Shown here in pieces: positions 46,180 to 61,025 of a DNA stretch of 64,000 bases. This stretch comes from Linyphia triangularis (Eukaryota > Arthropoda > Arachnida > Araneae > Linyphiidae): assembly GCA_963978545.1 (NCBI GenBank), contig OZ021721.1, forward strand, positions 38,241,348-38,305,347, written 5' to 3'. The notes beneath the pieces are model-generated. The model ran no database searches. It was not told where the DNA came from and was given only the letters and a program-made list of their open reading frames with translations. The translations under genes and the position numbers were made by a program. Each line of letters opens with the position of its first letter. The first letter of the stretch is position 1.

Positions 46180-46265
46180 TTAACCAAATTTCCGTCATTA
46201 TCCAATCGAGTTGAAACTTGGCTTATAGTCTAGTTGTTGATGACAACGCGTTCTATCAAGTTTTA
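46180..46265 (+). repeat. Direct repeat E, copy 2
   Basis: Partner of 45864-45951, offset about 315 bp. The wording (TTATCCAATCGAGTTGAAAC, TTGGCTTATAG) resembles interiors of arthropod MITEs, but this is an impression only. Confidence 0.5.
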
Positions 46266-48623
46266 TATGCAAAGAAATAGCATTTGATCAATGAAACGGA
46301 ATCAATGGTTTTCGTCGTAGTGGTCAAACACTATGAGAACTCGATCCCAGCAAAAATCAAATAAGTTGCATGCAAAAGTTGGAAATGCTTATAAAGGATT
46401 TCTAGTAAAAAGTTTGTTTTGATGGGTTAATTTGTATTAAAAATTGGTATAGTAATGTGTTTCACTGTCGATATTGCAGTAAGATTTATGAAATATAAAT
46501 TTATAAACGGTTACAAATATTTTTAAGCATAGTTTCATTAATTTTTCATTAAATTTTTAAATCTGTAATATTAATTAATTCTTGATTACAACCATATAGA
46601 CTGGTTTCTGCATTAAAAACAGCGTCGTCTACTAGTTTAGTGCCATGCTTCCGATTAAACATTCCGAAATGAAGACTATTAATGCTTGATATTCTCTACT
46701 TATATAAAAGCTTATAAGTCTAATGTTAAAATATCTGGAAAGTTAGCCTAATTTAGAAAAGCTTACAGGTAAGAAAAACTAACTCTATGTACATATACAA
46801 TAGTAATAAAACTGTTTCTCATTGCATTTTAATTAAAGTCTTGATTCAAGTTCATGTAAAAGGAATAATTTTCATAAATATCTGATAAAGTTTTACCACC
46901 ACTTACTTCAAATTAACACATTTTATATAGGATATATATTTAAAAATTTTGACGTATTGTTTTGAAGCAAATCATATTTGAGATTTTGTTTAACACTCCG
47001 ACATTTGTAGTTTTTTTACACACATACAGTATTTAAAAAACAAAGAAATATATATTTATTTTAAATAATTTTGATATTGGTGTTTTAATAATACAAATCT
47101 TCATCAATGAATTAATTAATCGACAAAATTAAGCTAACAAAAGCAGATAATTTATCGTCATGAAGCTTTTAAAAGTTCAATACGTTGACAAATTATTCAA
47201 TTCTGTTTCTGGTGCTATATCATTGACAAGTTCTTTTTGAATATATTCTCTAACATCTGAGTAGTCAATTTATTCCTATAGTTTTCTCTTAGCTTCTTCT
47301 GAGCTCAATTGGGAAACATCATGGTTAATAACTAAAATATCTTTGATACCTCTTACCTACTTCGTATCTCTGAAATGCGACTTTTATTTTTAGAAGAATC
47401 TGTTTTACAATCAATTGTGATATCCTTTAAAGATTTCTGGTTATCCTTTTTTTTTCTCTCGTTCGCATAACGGTCTCATGGAGATTTCCCATAGGGTTAC
47501 TAGCCACTTTGGTGAGTGGTTGCCACTTATCTAGAACGTAATTGAGTTGTTCGCGTTGTAGACATCAAACCTGGAAAGGGAAAGTGCAAAAGATCCCATA
47601 ATGTTTCTCTTACCCTTTGAATATCTTCTGAATTGGGCAGATTTAGTTTAAACAAATAAATAAACTAAGATTAAGATTAACAAACCTTAAAATGTTGTTC
47701 TGGAACAAAAAGTGAGATACGAGGTAAGTCATCTGATAAATTTTTCATTTAGAATAAAATTGTATATTAGTAAGGCTTTTAACTCGAGAAATACTTTGTA
47801 AAATAAGTCCTTAAGTATTGTATTGATATTCATATTAAAATTTTGATTAGTTAAATAAAATTTAATTTTAATTTCTTTTTTATAAAAGATTTGAAGATAA
47901 TACTTTATAACTTTTAAAGTATTATTGCACTTTATATGTTGTATAAGCATTCATAAGTATATAAAATTTAGGTATTGTTAGAAATCCCTTTTAACTTGGT
48001 ATTTTTCTTATTGGAATAAGGGATTCATAATTTTCGTAATGTTTTTTAAATATCTTTTTATGTATAACTGTGCAATATTTTTTGCCATATTGCAAACATA
48101 TTTTTTTTTATCTATCTGTACCTTTCTATTTGATAAAATTAAAGAAAAATCTAAATGATCTCTAGGGAATTCATTTAAATATTTCTTTTCAAGTAAATTA
48201 AAACTGCTTCGTAAGAATTAATTATTACTTCTTTACCTTTTTGATATTCAAATTCTTTTGCAACTCCATGAATGATGTTAGAAAAAGGAAGACAAATTAT
48301 TGACAAAAAAGGCGTGCATAACAAATTATCATTTCTATCACCATTAAACTAAAACTATTATTTAAATTATGAAAAATCGTGAGAGAGAAACTGTGATTTG
48401 TAGTTTTGAATATTGAGCCTAGAATAATCTAAATTATTTATCTTAATATATAACAGAGAAATAAATAAAATGGAGCCCCTTTAAGACCATCTATATAAAT
48501 ATTTAAAAAATATCGTCGTCATATAAATTTATTATTTGTGACCTGAGGAAACATACGTATAATATATGTATTAGCTCTATCGATAAAGTTATTCATCCAA
48601 TTACGGAGGAAGTATACTTTTAA
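46266..48623. other. A+T-rich stretch without a supported gene
   Basis: The segment 47240-47650 is somewhat less A+T-rich. Translated on the minus strand it gives short protein-like stretches in alternating frames, but nothing recognisable. A poly(T) run is at 47450. No gene is called. Confidence 0.45.
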
Positions 48624-48645
48624 TATTATTATTATTATTATTATT
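48624..48645. repeat. (ATT)n microsatellite, 7 units
   Basis: A short perfect trinucleotide run immediately upstream of the SINE at 48655. Confidence 0.9.
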
Positions 48646-48654
48646 TTGTATGTA

Positions 48655-48826
48655 GGGCATCTGGTGGCTCTGGCCTTGCATACCAAAGGTGCCGGATTTG
48701 AATCCTGGGTTAGACATGGATGTTTATTGTTCATTGTGGTTCGGAATTCCCGTTAAGCTGTAGGTCTTGGCACTATTAGCTGTTATACTGGTAAAAATAA
48801 GTCGTTTAGCGTACAAGCCAGCCAAC
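48655..48826 (+). mobile_element. SINE family B, copy 7, 5' part rearranged
   Basis: It begins GGGCATCTGGTGGCTCTGGC, lacking the box A stretch GTGGGGTTAGCG found in other copies, then CTTGCATACCAAAGGTGCCG, box B GGATTTGAATCCTGGG, GTTAGACATGGATGTTTATT, GGTTCGGAATTCCCGTTAAG, and ends AAGCCAGCCAAC. Loss of box A would make it transcriptionally inert. Confidence 0.85.
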
Positions 48827-49069
48827 TGTCTATGTGAAGTTATTCATTTAACGAAGAAGGACGCATATTATATATTAGTAATACTTGCATGTATGAGGTT
48901 ATTAATCTAATGACGGAAGAAGGGCATGTTTAATATTCGTATTACATTCTTATATGAAATTACTCATCTAGTAATGGAGAGGACATACGTTTGAAATTAA
49001 TTCATAATTTATTAGTATTTTCTCTATCTATTTAATTATTGATCTAATGGTGATTCTCATAAATCTTTG

Positions 49070-49253
49070 GCCCATCTGATGGCTGTGGGGTTAGCGCTCT
49101 GGCCTTTGCATGCCAAAGGTGTCAGGTTCTAATTCGGGATTGAGCATGGATGTTCGTTGTGGTTTGGAATCTACGTTAAGCTGTAGGTTCCAGCCTGATT
49201 AGCCGTCATTGTGCATAAAAATAGCTCTTTGAGCGTACAAATCAACCAATCAA
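49070..49253 (+). mobile_element. SINE family B, copy 8, full length with TSD
   Basis: It starts GCCCATCTGATGGCTGTGGG, then TTAGCGCTCTGGCC, a mutated box B (GTTCTAATTCGGG), TGAGCATGGATGTTCGTTG, TACGTTAAGCTGTAGGTTCC, ATTAGCCGTCATTGTGC, and ends CAAATCAACCAATCAA. A perfect 14 bp target-site duplication, CTCATAAATCTTTG, is at 49056-49069 and 49254-49267. It lies only about 240 bp from the previous family B copy. Confidence 0.93.
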
Positions 49254-49541
49254 CTCATAAATCTTTGAAAGATAGAACAAATTTCATTAAATTTGAGAAC
49301 TAGTAAGAAAATTTTAAAGCAAATATTTTCAAAAAGTTTTATTAGTTTTAATATTTAATTGATAGTTCTAAGATTGCAAAAATAAAAACAAATTACTACC
49401 GTTTTTTTCAACTTTGCATGGTTCAGAATTAAAACAACTGTTTCAAAAATGAACTCAAACTATTTCCATTTCCTGCAGTTCGTATGTTAAAAACTATTAC
49501 CTCAGCTACAACTCGAAGAATGTTCGAAATAGTCCAGATCG

Positions 49542-49739
49542 AGTGACAAACGCACGTACTCCAAAGTAACGTCCCCCCCTAAACCGAAACTATACGAAAT
49601 CCCGTCACTCGTGTCAGACGCACTCGCTGAGGCAAAATAAAAATCGCCAGAACTAACAATAGCAGACCTCTTCAAAGTGACTGCAGAAATGGAAACAGAA
49701 GATGGAGGAGTCAGACAGAAAACGAATACAATATATTAA
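49542..49739 (+). pseudogene. Possible coding relic of unknown family
   Basis: A 66-codon phase with one internal TAA stands out by non-A+T-driven, protein-like composition: SDKRTYSKVTSPPKPKLYEI, then PSLVSDALAEAK, stop, then KSPELTIADLFKVTAEMETE. The surrounding 49500-49760 is richer in G+C than the flanks. It could be a decayed retroelement ORF1 or a host exon fragment. I do not recognise the family, and the ends are uncertain. Confidence 0.35.
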
Positions 49740-51088
49740 AAGACGACGTTTGGAAAGCTCGCCAACCGTGTAAGGTGGGTTGTAGATCAAAGTTATTGCC
49801 ATGAAATGCTCGATTTTTGAATGTGAATCTTCTTGCTTAGGATTTCAGTTTCTTTTTCGTTTGACAGTGAGCGGAATGCTAGATGTTTCGGGAATATTTT
49901 ATCGAGCAATGTATTTCGCTCCGCTTCTTTTTGTATCCACACTGGGAGATTATCGAACATCATATTGAAGACAAAAATGCTAGAGGATTTTTATCGTATT
50001 CAATGAGTGGAAAAAGAGGAATTTTCAAGGTTAAGATACAATGTGGTATTACATTGAAAGAATTTAATCAAAATACTCCTAGGTATCTTTTTGGGAATTC
50101 TGGAAAATTTAATGGTAAAGTTATAATTGTCGAGCACAATACTTTGCAATTCTATCAATCAGGGTTGAAGTGCTAAAAAATGTTTTACCGGTACGCAAGC
50201 TTACCGATTGTGGTGGTAATCCCAACTGTAGGTGAGATTTTTGAATTATAAAATGGAAATTCAAAATATTTTGCATGATTTACCATACAAAAAAAAAAAA
50301 AGTGAAATAATCTTAATTTACTTATTTATTTTCTCACTAACATGTTTCACATTATATGTATAAAGATTAATGAGTTATTAGTTATTAGTTCAAAAAAGTG
50401 GCGGTACCGCGAACTGCTCTCAAAAAAGTTCCAGTAAGCCGTATGACACACTACACCCCTGCTATAAATATATATCTGGCTAAGTAAAAGACATTTCTGC
50501 TTAAAAATTGTGTAGTCTAAAACTTATGTAACCAAAAAAATGAAGAGTATCAACGTGACGATTGGCTTGTTTAAAATCATTCACATTTTGTAGTAAAACA
50601 TTATAAATTATACTGTAGTGTGTTTGATTGTTTTTAAAATTGGGGTATATACTAATTATATTACTTAAAACAAATTATTAAAATTATTGAAGCATTTATA
50701 TTATTTAAAACAACTATCACATAGGAATTTAGAGATGTTATTTTCCCCTAAGATTAAATTATCGCCTAACTATTAGCATTTAGTGCATTCTGACCATACT
50801 TTTTCAGACAGAGCACAAAATTGCTGAAGCCATTATTGGCAGATAAAGCAATCTGCTTTTTAATTTTGGTAGTTTTATTAGCATGAAATTTTTTAAAATA
50901 GGAAATATATACTGGATTAATGTAAGAAAAATGGTCAAGGTCCCGAAGTCAGACTCGCCAACTAAAATAAATGTGGAACATTTGTATATTTCACATTTCT
51001 TTATTTGATACCATTTTATGGAAAATATAGTTATTTATCCATGCTGAAAACTACGGGGTATTATTATGTCTTCAATTATATTTTTAAT
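49740..51088. other. A+T-rich stretch without a supported gene
   Basis: A 97-codon plus-strand frame at 49883-50176 has a fairly even composition but no recognised domain or splice context. It lies just downstream of the possible coding relic and could be linked to it; I leave it uncalled. The rest is A+T-rich. Confidence 0.4.
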
Positions 51089-51981
51089 TTAAGGGGGTAC
51101 ATATATCCAGTGGCTCTGAAAACGAGCTAAGAAAAGAAACCGTTTTTGGAAGGGATAATAATAGAAAATAATAAAATAAAACATTACATATTGTTTACTA
51201 GTATTTCAACTTTATATATAAAAAAAAATAAATTATTTTTTCTTCAAAAATTACAATATGAAAAACCACGTGACCCGAAGCACTATGAAAAAAATATATA
51301 CAGTTCCATGGTCCACATAATATTTTCTTCAAATGTGGATGGATCTGCAAAATGAAACAATTTTCTTGTAAAATGAAGGTGTAGTTATAGTCTGTCGTGC
51401 CGGATTTTTGAATTTCGAAAATTTTTCAAAATTACACCAGTTTGAAAAATAGCTTGCGTTTTTCGTCAAAAATTTCGCACTTAAATTGATTATAAAAAAA
51501 TTTGTAGTTAAAAAATTAAAAATCGCACTCGACAGACTATAGCGACATAAATTACGAACATTTAAAAAAAATCCCTTCCAAAAATATTAAAAACTCTAGG
51601 AGTTATCGTGTCGACGTCCCGGAAAAAGTAGTTTCGAGAAAAACGCGTTTAAATTTTTAAGTCTGTTTCGCTCGAAGTCGCGCGCAGCTAAAGCAAGAAC
51701 TTTATGAATTTGTTTATTTATTTTGTTAACTTATGTCTATTCTCCCATTCCAGCTTCATATGCAATTTTCTCCGAAGTAGAAAGTAATGATCAGCTGACT
51801 CAACGAACAGCTACCTGCGCGTGGCAAACTGGCCGGACGGTCACATTTTCGATCATAACTTTGGATCTACGGGGAATATTTGTAATCGATTTTCACAGAA
51901 ACACGCCTAAAACTATAAAGAATAATAATCCGTTTAAAAAAATTGATTTTTTGAAAGTTCTGGGTGTATGTACCCCCTTAA
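51089..51981. mobile_element. TTAA-flanked MITE, 893 bp, GGGGGTAC ends
   Basis: TTAA-GGGGGTACATATATCCAG at the left and the inverse CTGGGTGTATGTACCCCC-TTAA at the right give terminal repeats of about 18 bp with two mismatches. TTAA target duplication is the piggyBac signature, so this is a candidate non-autonomous piggyBac-like element. An internal inverted pair, TATAGTCTGTCG (about 51387) and CGACAGACTATA (51530-51541), brackets about 130 bp. The frame 51723-52076 runs out through the right end and has no transposase motifs. Confidence 0.85.
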
Positions 51982-52286
51982 TAAAAATGTTACCAATAAT
52001 GGGAATTTTACACCAACAATTTCTTATTCACACCTTCAACATCTTCTTATCGAGAGAACACCTTTTTCCAGTTTAATGGGTCTTTACAAGTAATGCAGGG
52101 TAATTAAATTGAGGTACTTTTAAAATAGATTGTAAAAGGAAATTGTGTATACAGTTTTTACATTGATACAATATCAACCATTTAAGAGAAGTTAGTTCAA
52201 TGCATTTGTTTTACTTATTTCCAAATGCAATCAACGAAAGGCTTAAGTTCAAGCTATTATTTCCTGGTTGCATTGAAAGAAGTTTA

Positions 52287-56259
<3,973 letters not shown>

Positions 56260-56269
56260 AAATACTGGT

Positions 56270-56434
56270 CAGATTATCTGGCTCCGTCAGCAACATGGGG
56301 GCTATAATGCGCCGAAACATTCGTCATTATACAAGCCAACATACATTTACAAACACCCATGCCTAACCGGGACTCGAACACGCAACCTCGTGATCTAGAA
56401 GCTAGCACGCTAACCACTATACCGTTTGGTCGGC
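56270..56434 (-). mobile_element. SINE family A, copy 5, 3'-truncated
   Basis: Minus-strand copy with the full head (GCCGACCAAACGGTATAGTG), a mutated T-loop (GTGTTCGAGTCCCG), and the body as far as GACGGAGCCAGATAATCTG. The terminal CAACCAACC tail is missing. A perfect 14 bp target-site duplication, AAATACTGGTCAGA, lies at 56260-56273 and 56435-56448, overlapping the CAGATTATCTGG end of the SINE. Tail loss with an intact duplication suggests priming at internal sequence, or microhomology at CAGA. Confidence 0.92.
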
Positions 56435-56448
56435 AAATACTGGTCAGA

Positions 56449-57117
56449 ATAACTTGAAATTTGACCTACATACAATTGAATAAGGACGAAATAGTATGGC
56501 ATAAGAAAGAAAGCTATTTCGAACAGTTTTTTCCCCCTTTAGCATCCCACTTTTTCCCCTTTTCGCGTATATTTAGGTCAAATTTGCCATTTTGACGAAT
56601 GTTTCTTTTTGTACAGCGTTTTGAAAGTTGAACTTTAATTATGGAAACCCTGCATATAATTACACCTTTACTTGATTTAGACTATGCTGCGTTCACAAAC
56701 AAAAAATGATAAGTTATTTAACAAATAAATATCTTTAATGGTCTGTGATTATGTTTCTTTTTTAGAGTATAAAACATTTAAAACAATTTAAGCCTTTCAA
56801 TACATAAAGCATACAGTAAATTGTTACTAACAATCTAAATTATTTAAAAATAATTTTACGAAAATTGTTGCTTTTCATTATCTATGACAGCAGTTTTCAC
56901 TATTTTGCATAAACTGCGAAACAGTGGGAGACAAAAGAAGGCCTTTTTTTTTATGAACAGTTACATTGTTTGCATATACTATAAGATATAGAAGCATTTG
57001 AAAATTATACTGAACTTTTTTGTTCGAGCTTTCAATCGTTTTGCAAACGAATTACGTATTTATCTTCGAAAGATCGTGCTACAAGTTATTATCAATGCAA
57101 TAGTAATGTACATAGTA
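56449..57117. other. A+T-rich stretch, nothing assigned
   Basis: No gene, RNA or element end is supported. A pyrimidine-rich run with CCCCC lies at 56530-56560. Confidence 0.5.
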
Positions 57118-58045
57118 CAGAACGAAAAAAAAATAAAAAAAAATCCTAGCATATCTTTGATTTTAATTATTAGAATCTTGTGGTTTGCACAAAAATGTTT
57201 TGTTTGCGATTTTCTATATGTTTGAAGCAAAAATCTTTTCTTGGGGGTGCATACTAAGTAAATTTAACTCTATCTTTATAAATTTCAATACGAACCCCTA
57301 TTTTTAGATACCGAATTTCAGTAAATTATGTTGAGAAACACGTCACTTATGAGCGAAAATGTTTTAGCCGATCTTGAGAGCAAATTTCTTTAAAGTGCGG
57401 AAGAAGCAAACATTTTGCGTGCTTCATGACATAAGCTATTAGACGGTCCCTTAAAGTAAGCTTTTTAATATTTTTGCTAAAATATTGTGAACCAAAAGTC
57501 AAAATGGAATGAAAAAAATTCTGGAGGGGTTTTCGACCATGATAATTCTAATGGAAGGAAAAAAAAGACATGTTTATATAAAAAAAATTCAAACTTACTT
57601 ATTAATTATTAATTAATTATTAAAAAACTGTTTGATACAAAAGTTGTATGTTATTTATGTTTAGATTTTTAGAAACTATCGTTTGAAACAAAAATTGCTA
57701 AAATGCATTAAATATTTAAAAATTTATGGCTAAAAAAAACAAAAAAAATTTCTGTTTTACATTAATTTGCCATTATTTTTTTACATCATATAAATTACTA
57801 ACCACTCATTGGAAAATTATGAAATTTGGTATTTAGATAAATATGGTATAATATCATTGGGTTGCTACTGAACTTTTTAATGTTTGGTTTAGTTTTAATA
57901 TGTGGATGACCCTCATGATAAAAAAAATATGTACATGAAATTAATAAAGACCTTCCACGGTTTACAACGGTACTTGACTTTTGTTATTTCATCTATTAGA
58001 ATACAGGATATAGCCATCGTTCGGAATTTTTTTTTTTGCGTACTG
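57118..58045 (+). mobile_element. Mariner-like non-autonomous element M, copy C (most complete)
   Basis: The left end TA-CAGAACGAAAAAAAAATAA and the right end TTCGGAATTTTTTTTTTTGC followed by GTACTG form inverted repeats of about 35 bp; copy B shows the better left end CAGTATGCAAAAAAATTC, AAACGATGGGTATATC. TA precedes the left end (57116-57117); on the right the flank is TT, probably a mutated TA. The 928 bp interior has no transposase frame. The frame at 56998-57225 crosses the left end and is rejected. Confidence 0.8.
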
Positions 58046-59083
58046 TTTATATCGAACCCCTAGAGGGATATCGTAAAGGACATTTCCTCTGACAGTGTTG
58101 GCGAAAATATTGGATAAACATAAAGCTACAGGTATTATTTGCCATACATGGACGAAGAATAAAGCTTGTTAAAACTCTGGACTCGTTTTCATTGACAGTG
58201 AAGTAAACAACAATGGAAACTGTTTCAATTTGATCCATCATTCGGTTAGTGTGCGTAATTTTTTTCAATTATTTTTGCATTATTACCATTATAAAATCTG
58301 TTTCTTAGGAATTTCATGACACTGATCCTTCTTAAAGGGAAATTTTTGCATTTCAGTTCCTTATATGAATGGAGATTGCAAATGCTTAACTTGAACGTTT
58401 TTTGGACGGATTAGGATTATTTTTTACCTAGATGGGGCTGTAAACACAAAATAATTCATTTTTTTATCAGATTTAATTTTTTCCCAGCTGAATTTTTTTC
58501 ATCTTAACGTTTTTCAGGAAATCCCAATATTATTTGACAAATGTCAAAACCAGAAAAACAACTTTATTTTCACCCTGGTAGTAATTTTTTGAGCTATCAG
58601 TTTTTGGCAGAATATAAAAGCCTTTTTGCTCTCTTTTTTTGCTTCCGTTTGGAAGTTTTGGTCCAGTAATTAAATTAAACAAATCTTTCACAAACAAATA
58701 TTTAATATTAAAAATATCGCATATTATTGGTTAAGAAAACTTCAACAAAAGACTATTCATTAATATTTTTTTAGGACAACAAACGAATGTTCATTCAAAT
58801 TTGGTTCAAGTGGGGGATACACTCACAATTTTATATATTTTATCTGTAACTCTGTGCATAGTTTGGAAGAAAATTCATTTATTATTATTTTAATATATTG
58901 ATGATTAGTATTAAAATATTATTGTACATTCTGGCTTCATTTTAAATTTAACATGAAGAAAAAAGTCATGATAAATTCGGTGCGTAAATTTCGAACTGTG
59001 AAGTTGTTATATTTGAAATGTTTCTTTTTATTTTCCTTGAGGTGTATGTAAAAGTTGGTATCTTTATTGCATATGTGCATTGA
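58046..59083. other. A+T-rich stretch without a supported gene
   Basis: The 73-codon minus-strand frame at 58047-58268 has no family resemblance. Nothing else is supported. Confidence 0.5.
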
Positions 59084-59085
59084 TA

Positions 59086-59559
59086 CAGGGTGTCTAGCAA
59101 AGGACTCCCTGATTTTAAAATTAAATAACTCAAAAACAAAGATCGATAGAAAAATGAAACAAAAATAAGAGTTATTTTGAAAGCTGTAAAAATCTGAAAT
59201 GGAAGTTTTAAAATTAGTTATAAATGTAGCCAACAGATGGTGCTGTAGTTGAAAAATTCTTGTAAAATGTTATAAATTTGTCCTCTGCAATCATTCGTTG
59301 CAATCACGATAACTTCCTTTCGCGTTTAAATAGTGGAACAGTCCGAAGACTGATCGCCCTGAGCTTTAAACACTCTTTATTCATAAGAAATACAATGTAC
59401 AGCGTCACCTGTTGGCAACATTTGCAACTAATTTTGAAAATTTAGCATAAGATTTTTACAGCTTTCAAAATAACTGAACATTTTGGTTCATTCTTCTGTC
59501 GATCTTTGTTTTTGAGTTATTTAATTTTAAAATAAGGGAGACCTTCTCTGGATACTCTG
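59086..59559. mobile_element. TA-flanked MITE with CAGGGTGTC ends, 474 bp
   Basis: The left end is CAGGGTGTCTAGCAAAGGAC, then TTTTAAAATTAAATAACTCA, AAAACAAAGATCGATAGA. The right end reads the same inward: CAGAGTATCCAGAGAAGG, TTTTAAAATTAAATAACTCA, AAAACAAAGATCGACAGA. The inverted repeats extend about 75 bp and further weakly (GCTTTCAAAATAACT). TA flanks at 59084-59085 and 59560-59561. No transposase. Ends of this type are typical of Tc1/mariner-superfamily MITEs; it shares end wording and size with the element at 32532-33169. Confidence 0.88.
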
Positions 59560-59561
59560 TA

Positions 59562-60504
59562 CATCGAAAAGCATAGTCTTGCGAATATGTCGGAAAAGAA
59601 CTTGATGAGTGATATCTAAATAAGAACCATTTTTATAATATTCTTTAAGAATAGGATTATTTAATAAAGGTTACGTAATATAAACACAAATATTAAGACT
59701 GATTGTACTATGCTATAACAACATGTATGATACATTCGAAGGCTGTAAATGATGGCCTGTAAATGATTAAGAGTATTTAAAGACAAAAATAAACTTACGG
59801 AGTTACCAACTAAATGTCACACATCAGCCACCTATTTTGTATTGCACAGCAGTCCAACCCTAAAAACACAAGGGACTCCTTTGGTTCTTATCTTTAGATT
59901 GATGTGTTCACTCTAAATAAAAAAAAAGGACGGCTTATTTCTTTTATTTTCACGATTAGTATTTCTAGGACAATATGCCACTTTTTAAGGAACATTTGAT
60001 TTTTTCTTGATATAATGGTTAATAAAAGTGAACTCGATTTTTTTTATTGTAGATTTCATTTGTATGGGAATTGAATTTATAGGGTGAACATTTTAACGAG
60101 AACTTATTTTTTTACCAGTAGCATTAAGTATGAGAGGATAACTTGTAAAAATATTAAATATATGTAAACGATATGATTTGTGTATTACTATTTAATTTAA
60201 AATTAGGAATAATCAAAGTACATTTGATTTATATGTTACGAATTCTTAATAAAATCGTTACACAAGTATAATCATGACACGAATGCAATTTATCCATGTC
60301 GTTGATAGTCATAGCATGGTCCTTGTGTTGCCCTTACGCAAGTAAACTCAAATTAACCAAACCAAACTATTGCGTTGATCTCGAACTAAGTTTCATTTTT
60401 GACATATTTTTCTGAAATATATTCCACAAGTCATTTAGCCAATACTTATCAATTTAATTTAATAATTTGCTGAAGTCCTCTATAAAACAAAGATTTATGT
60501 TTCT
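59562..60504. other. A+T-rich stretch, nothing assigned
   Basis: Contains GTGTTGCCCTTACGC at 60324-60338, also seen in similar form near 38304, followed by AACCAAACCAAAC. This may be a decayed retroelement tail. No gene is supported. Confidence 0.45.
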
Positions 60505-60682
60505 GTTGGTTGGCATGTAACCTCAATGACCTATTTTTGTGCACAATACAGGTTAGTCAGGCACAGTATAGCTTAGAATATATCCCGAACCACAGAAAAC
60601 AAACATACTTTAACCCAGGATTCGAACCAGGTACCTTTGGCATCTGAAGTCAGACTGACTGCCACACAGCTATCATTTGGGC
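60505..60682 (-). mobile_element. SINE family B, copy 9, diverged
   Basis: Minus strand: GCCCAAATGATAGCTGTGTG, GGCAGTCAGTCTGAC, GATGCCAAAGGTACC, box B GGTTCGAATCCTGGG, GTTAAAGTATGTTTG, TCGGGATATATTCTAAGC, CCTGACTAACCTGTATTGTG, and a CCAACCAAC end. Many substitutions and no clear target-site duplication mark it as old. Confidence 0.85.
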
Positions 60683-61025
60683 TAATATTCTTTTGATTTA
60701 ATTATGTTTTACTAAACAACGTACTAAAACTTGAACCAACCTATATATGTATATTCAAAACCTAATGAGCCAATATTCCAAACCTTTTTAAAAATCTTAC
60801 CTTCAAAGCTAATGCATTTTATTTTAATGTAATTAAGTTCTTACGAATAATCTATAAGAACTTTATATTGGCTAACAATAACGTTGAATTAATTGTAATG
60901 TTTCACTTTTTCATGTTAAATTTTAAATGTAAGAGTTCTTTATATGAGTCGCTAAAAGTAGTAAAACATAAAACGTTACATGTTTGAAAGTTTTATATTT
61001 TCTAAGCTTTAGGCATGCCGTTGCA

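Noticed and set aside
47240..47650. A possible decayed coding region on the minus strand
   Set aside because: Protein-like stretches appear only by switching frames; no family motif was recognised.
51723..52076. A 117-codon frame within the TTAA element as a possible transposase
   Set aside because: It runs out past the right terminal repeat and has none of the acidic catalytic motifs of piggyBac transposases.
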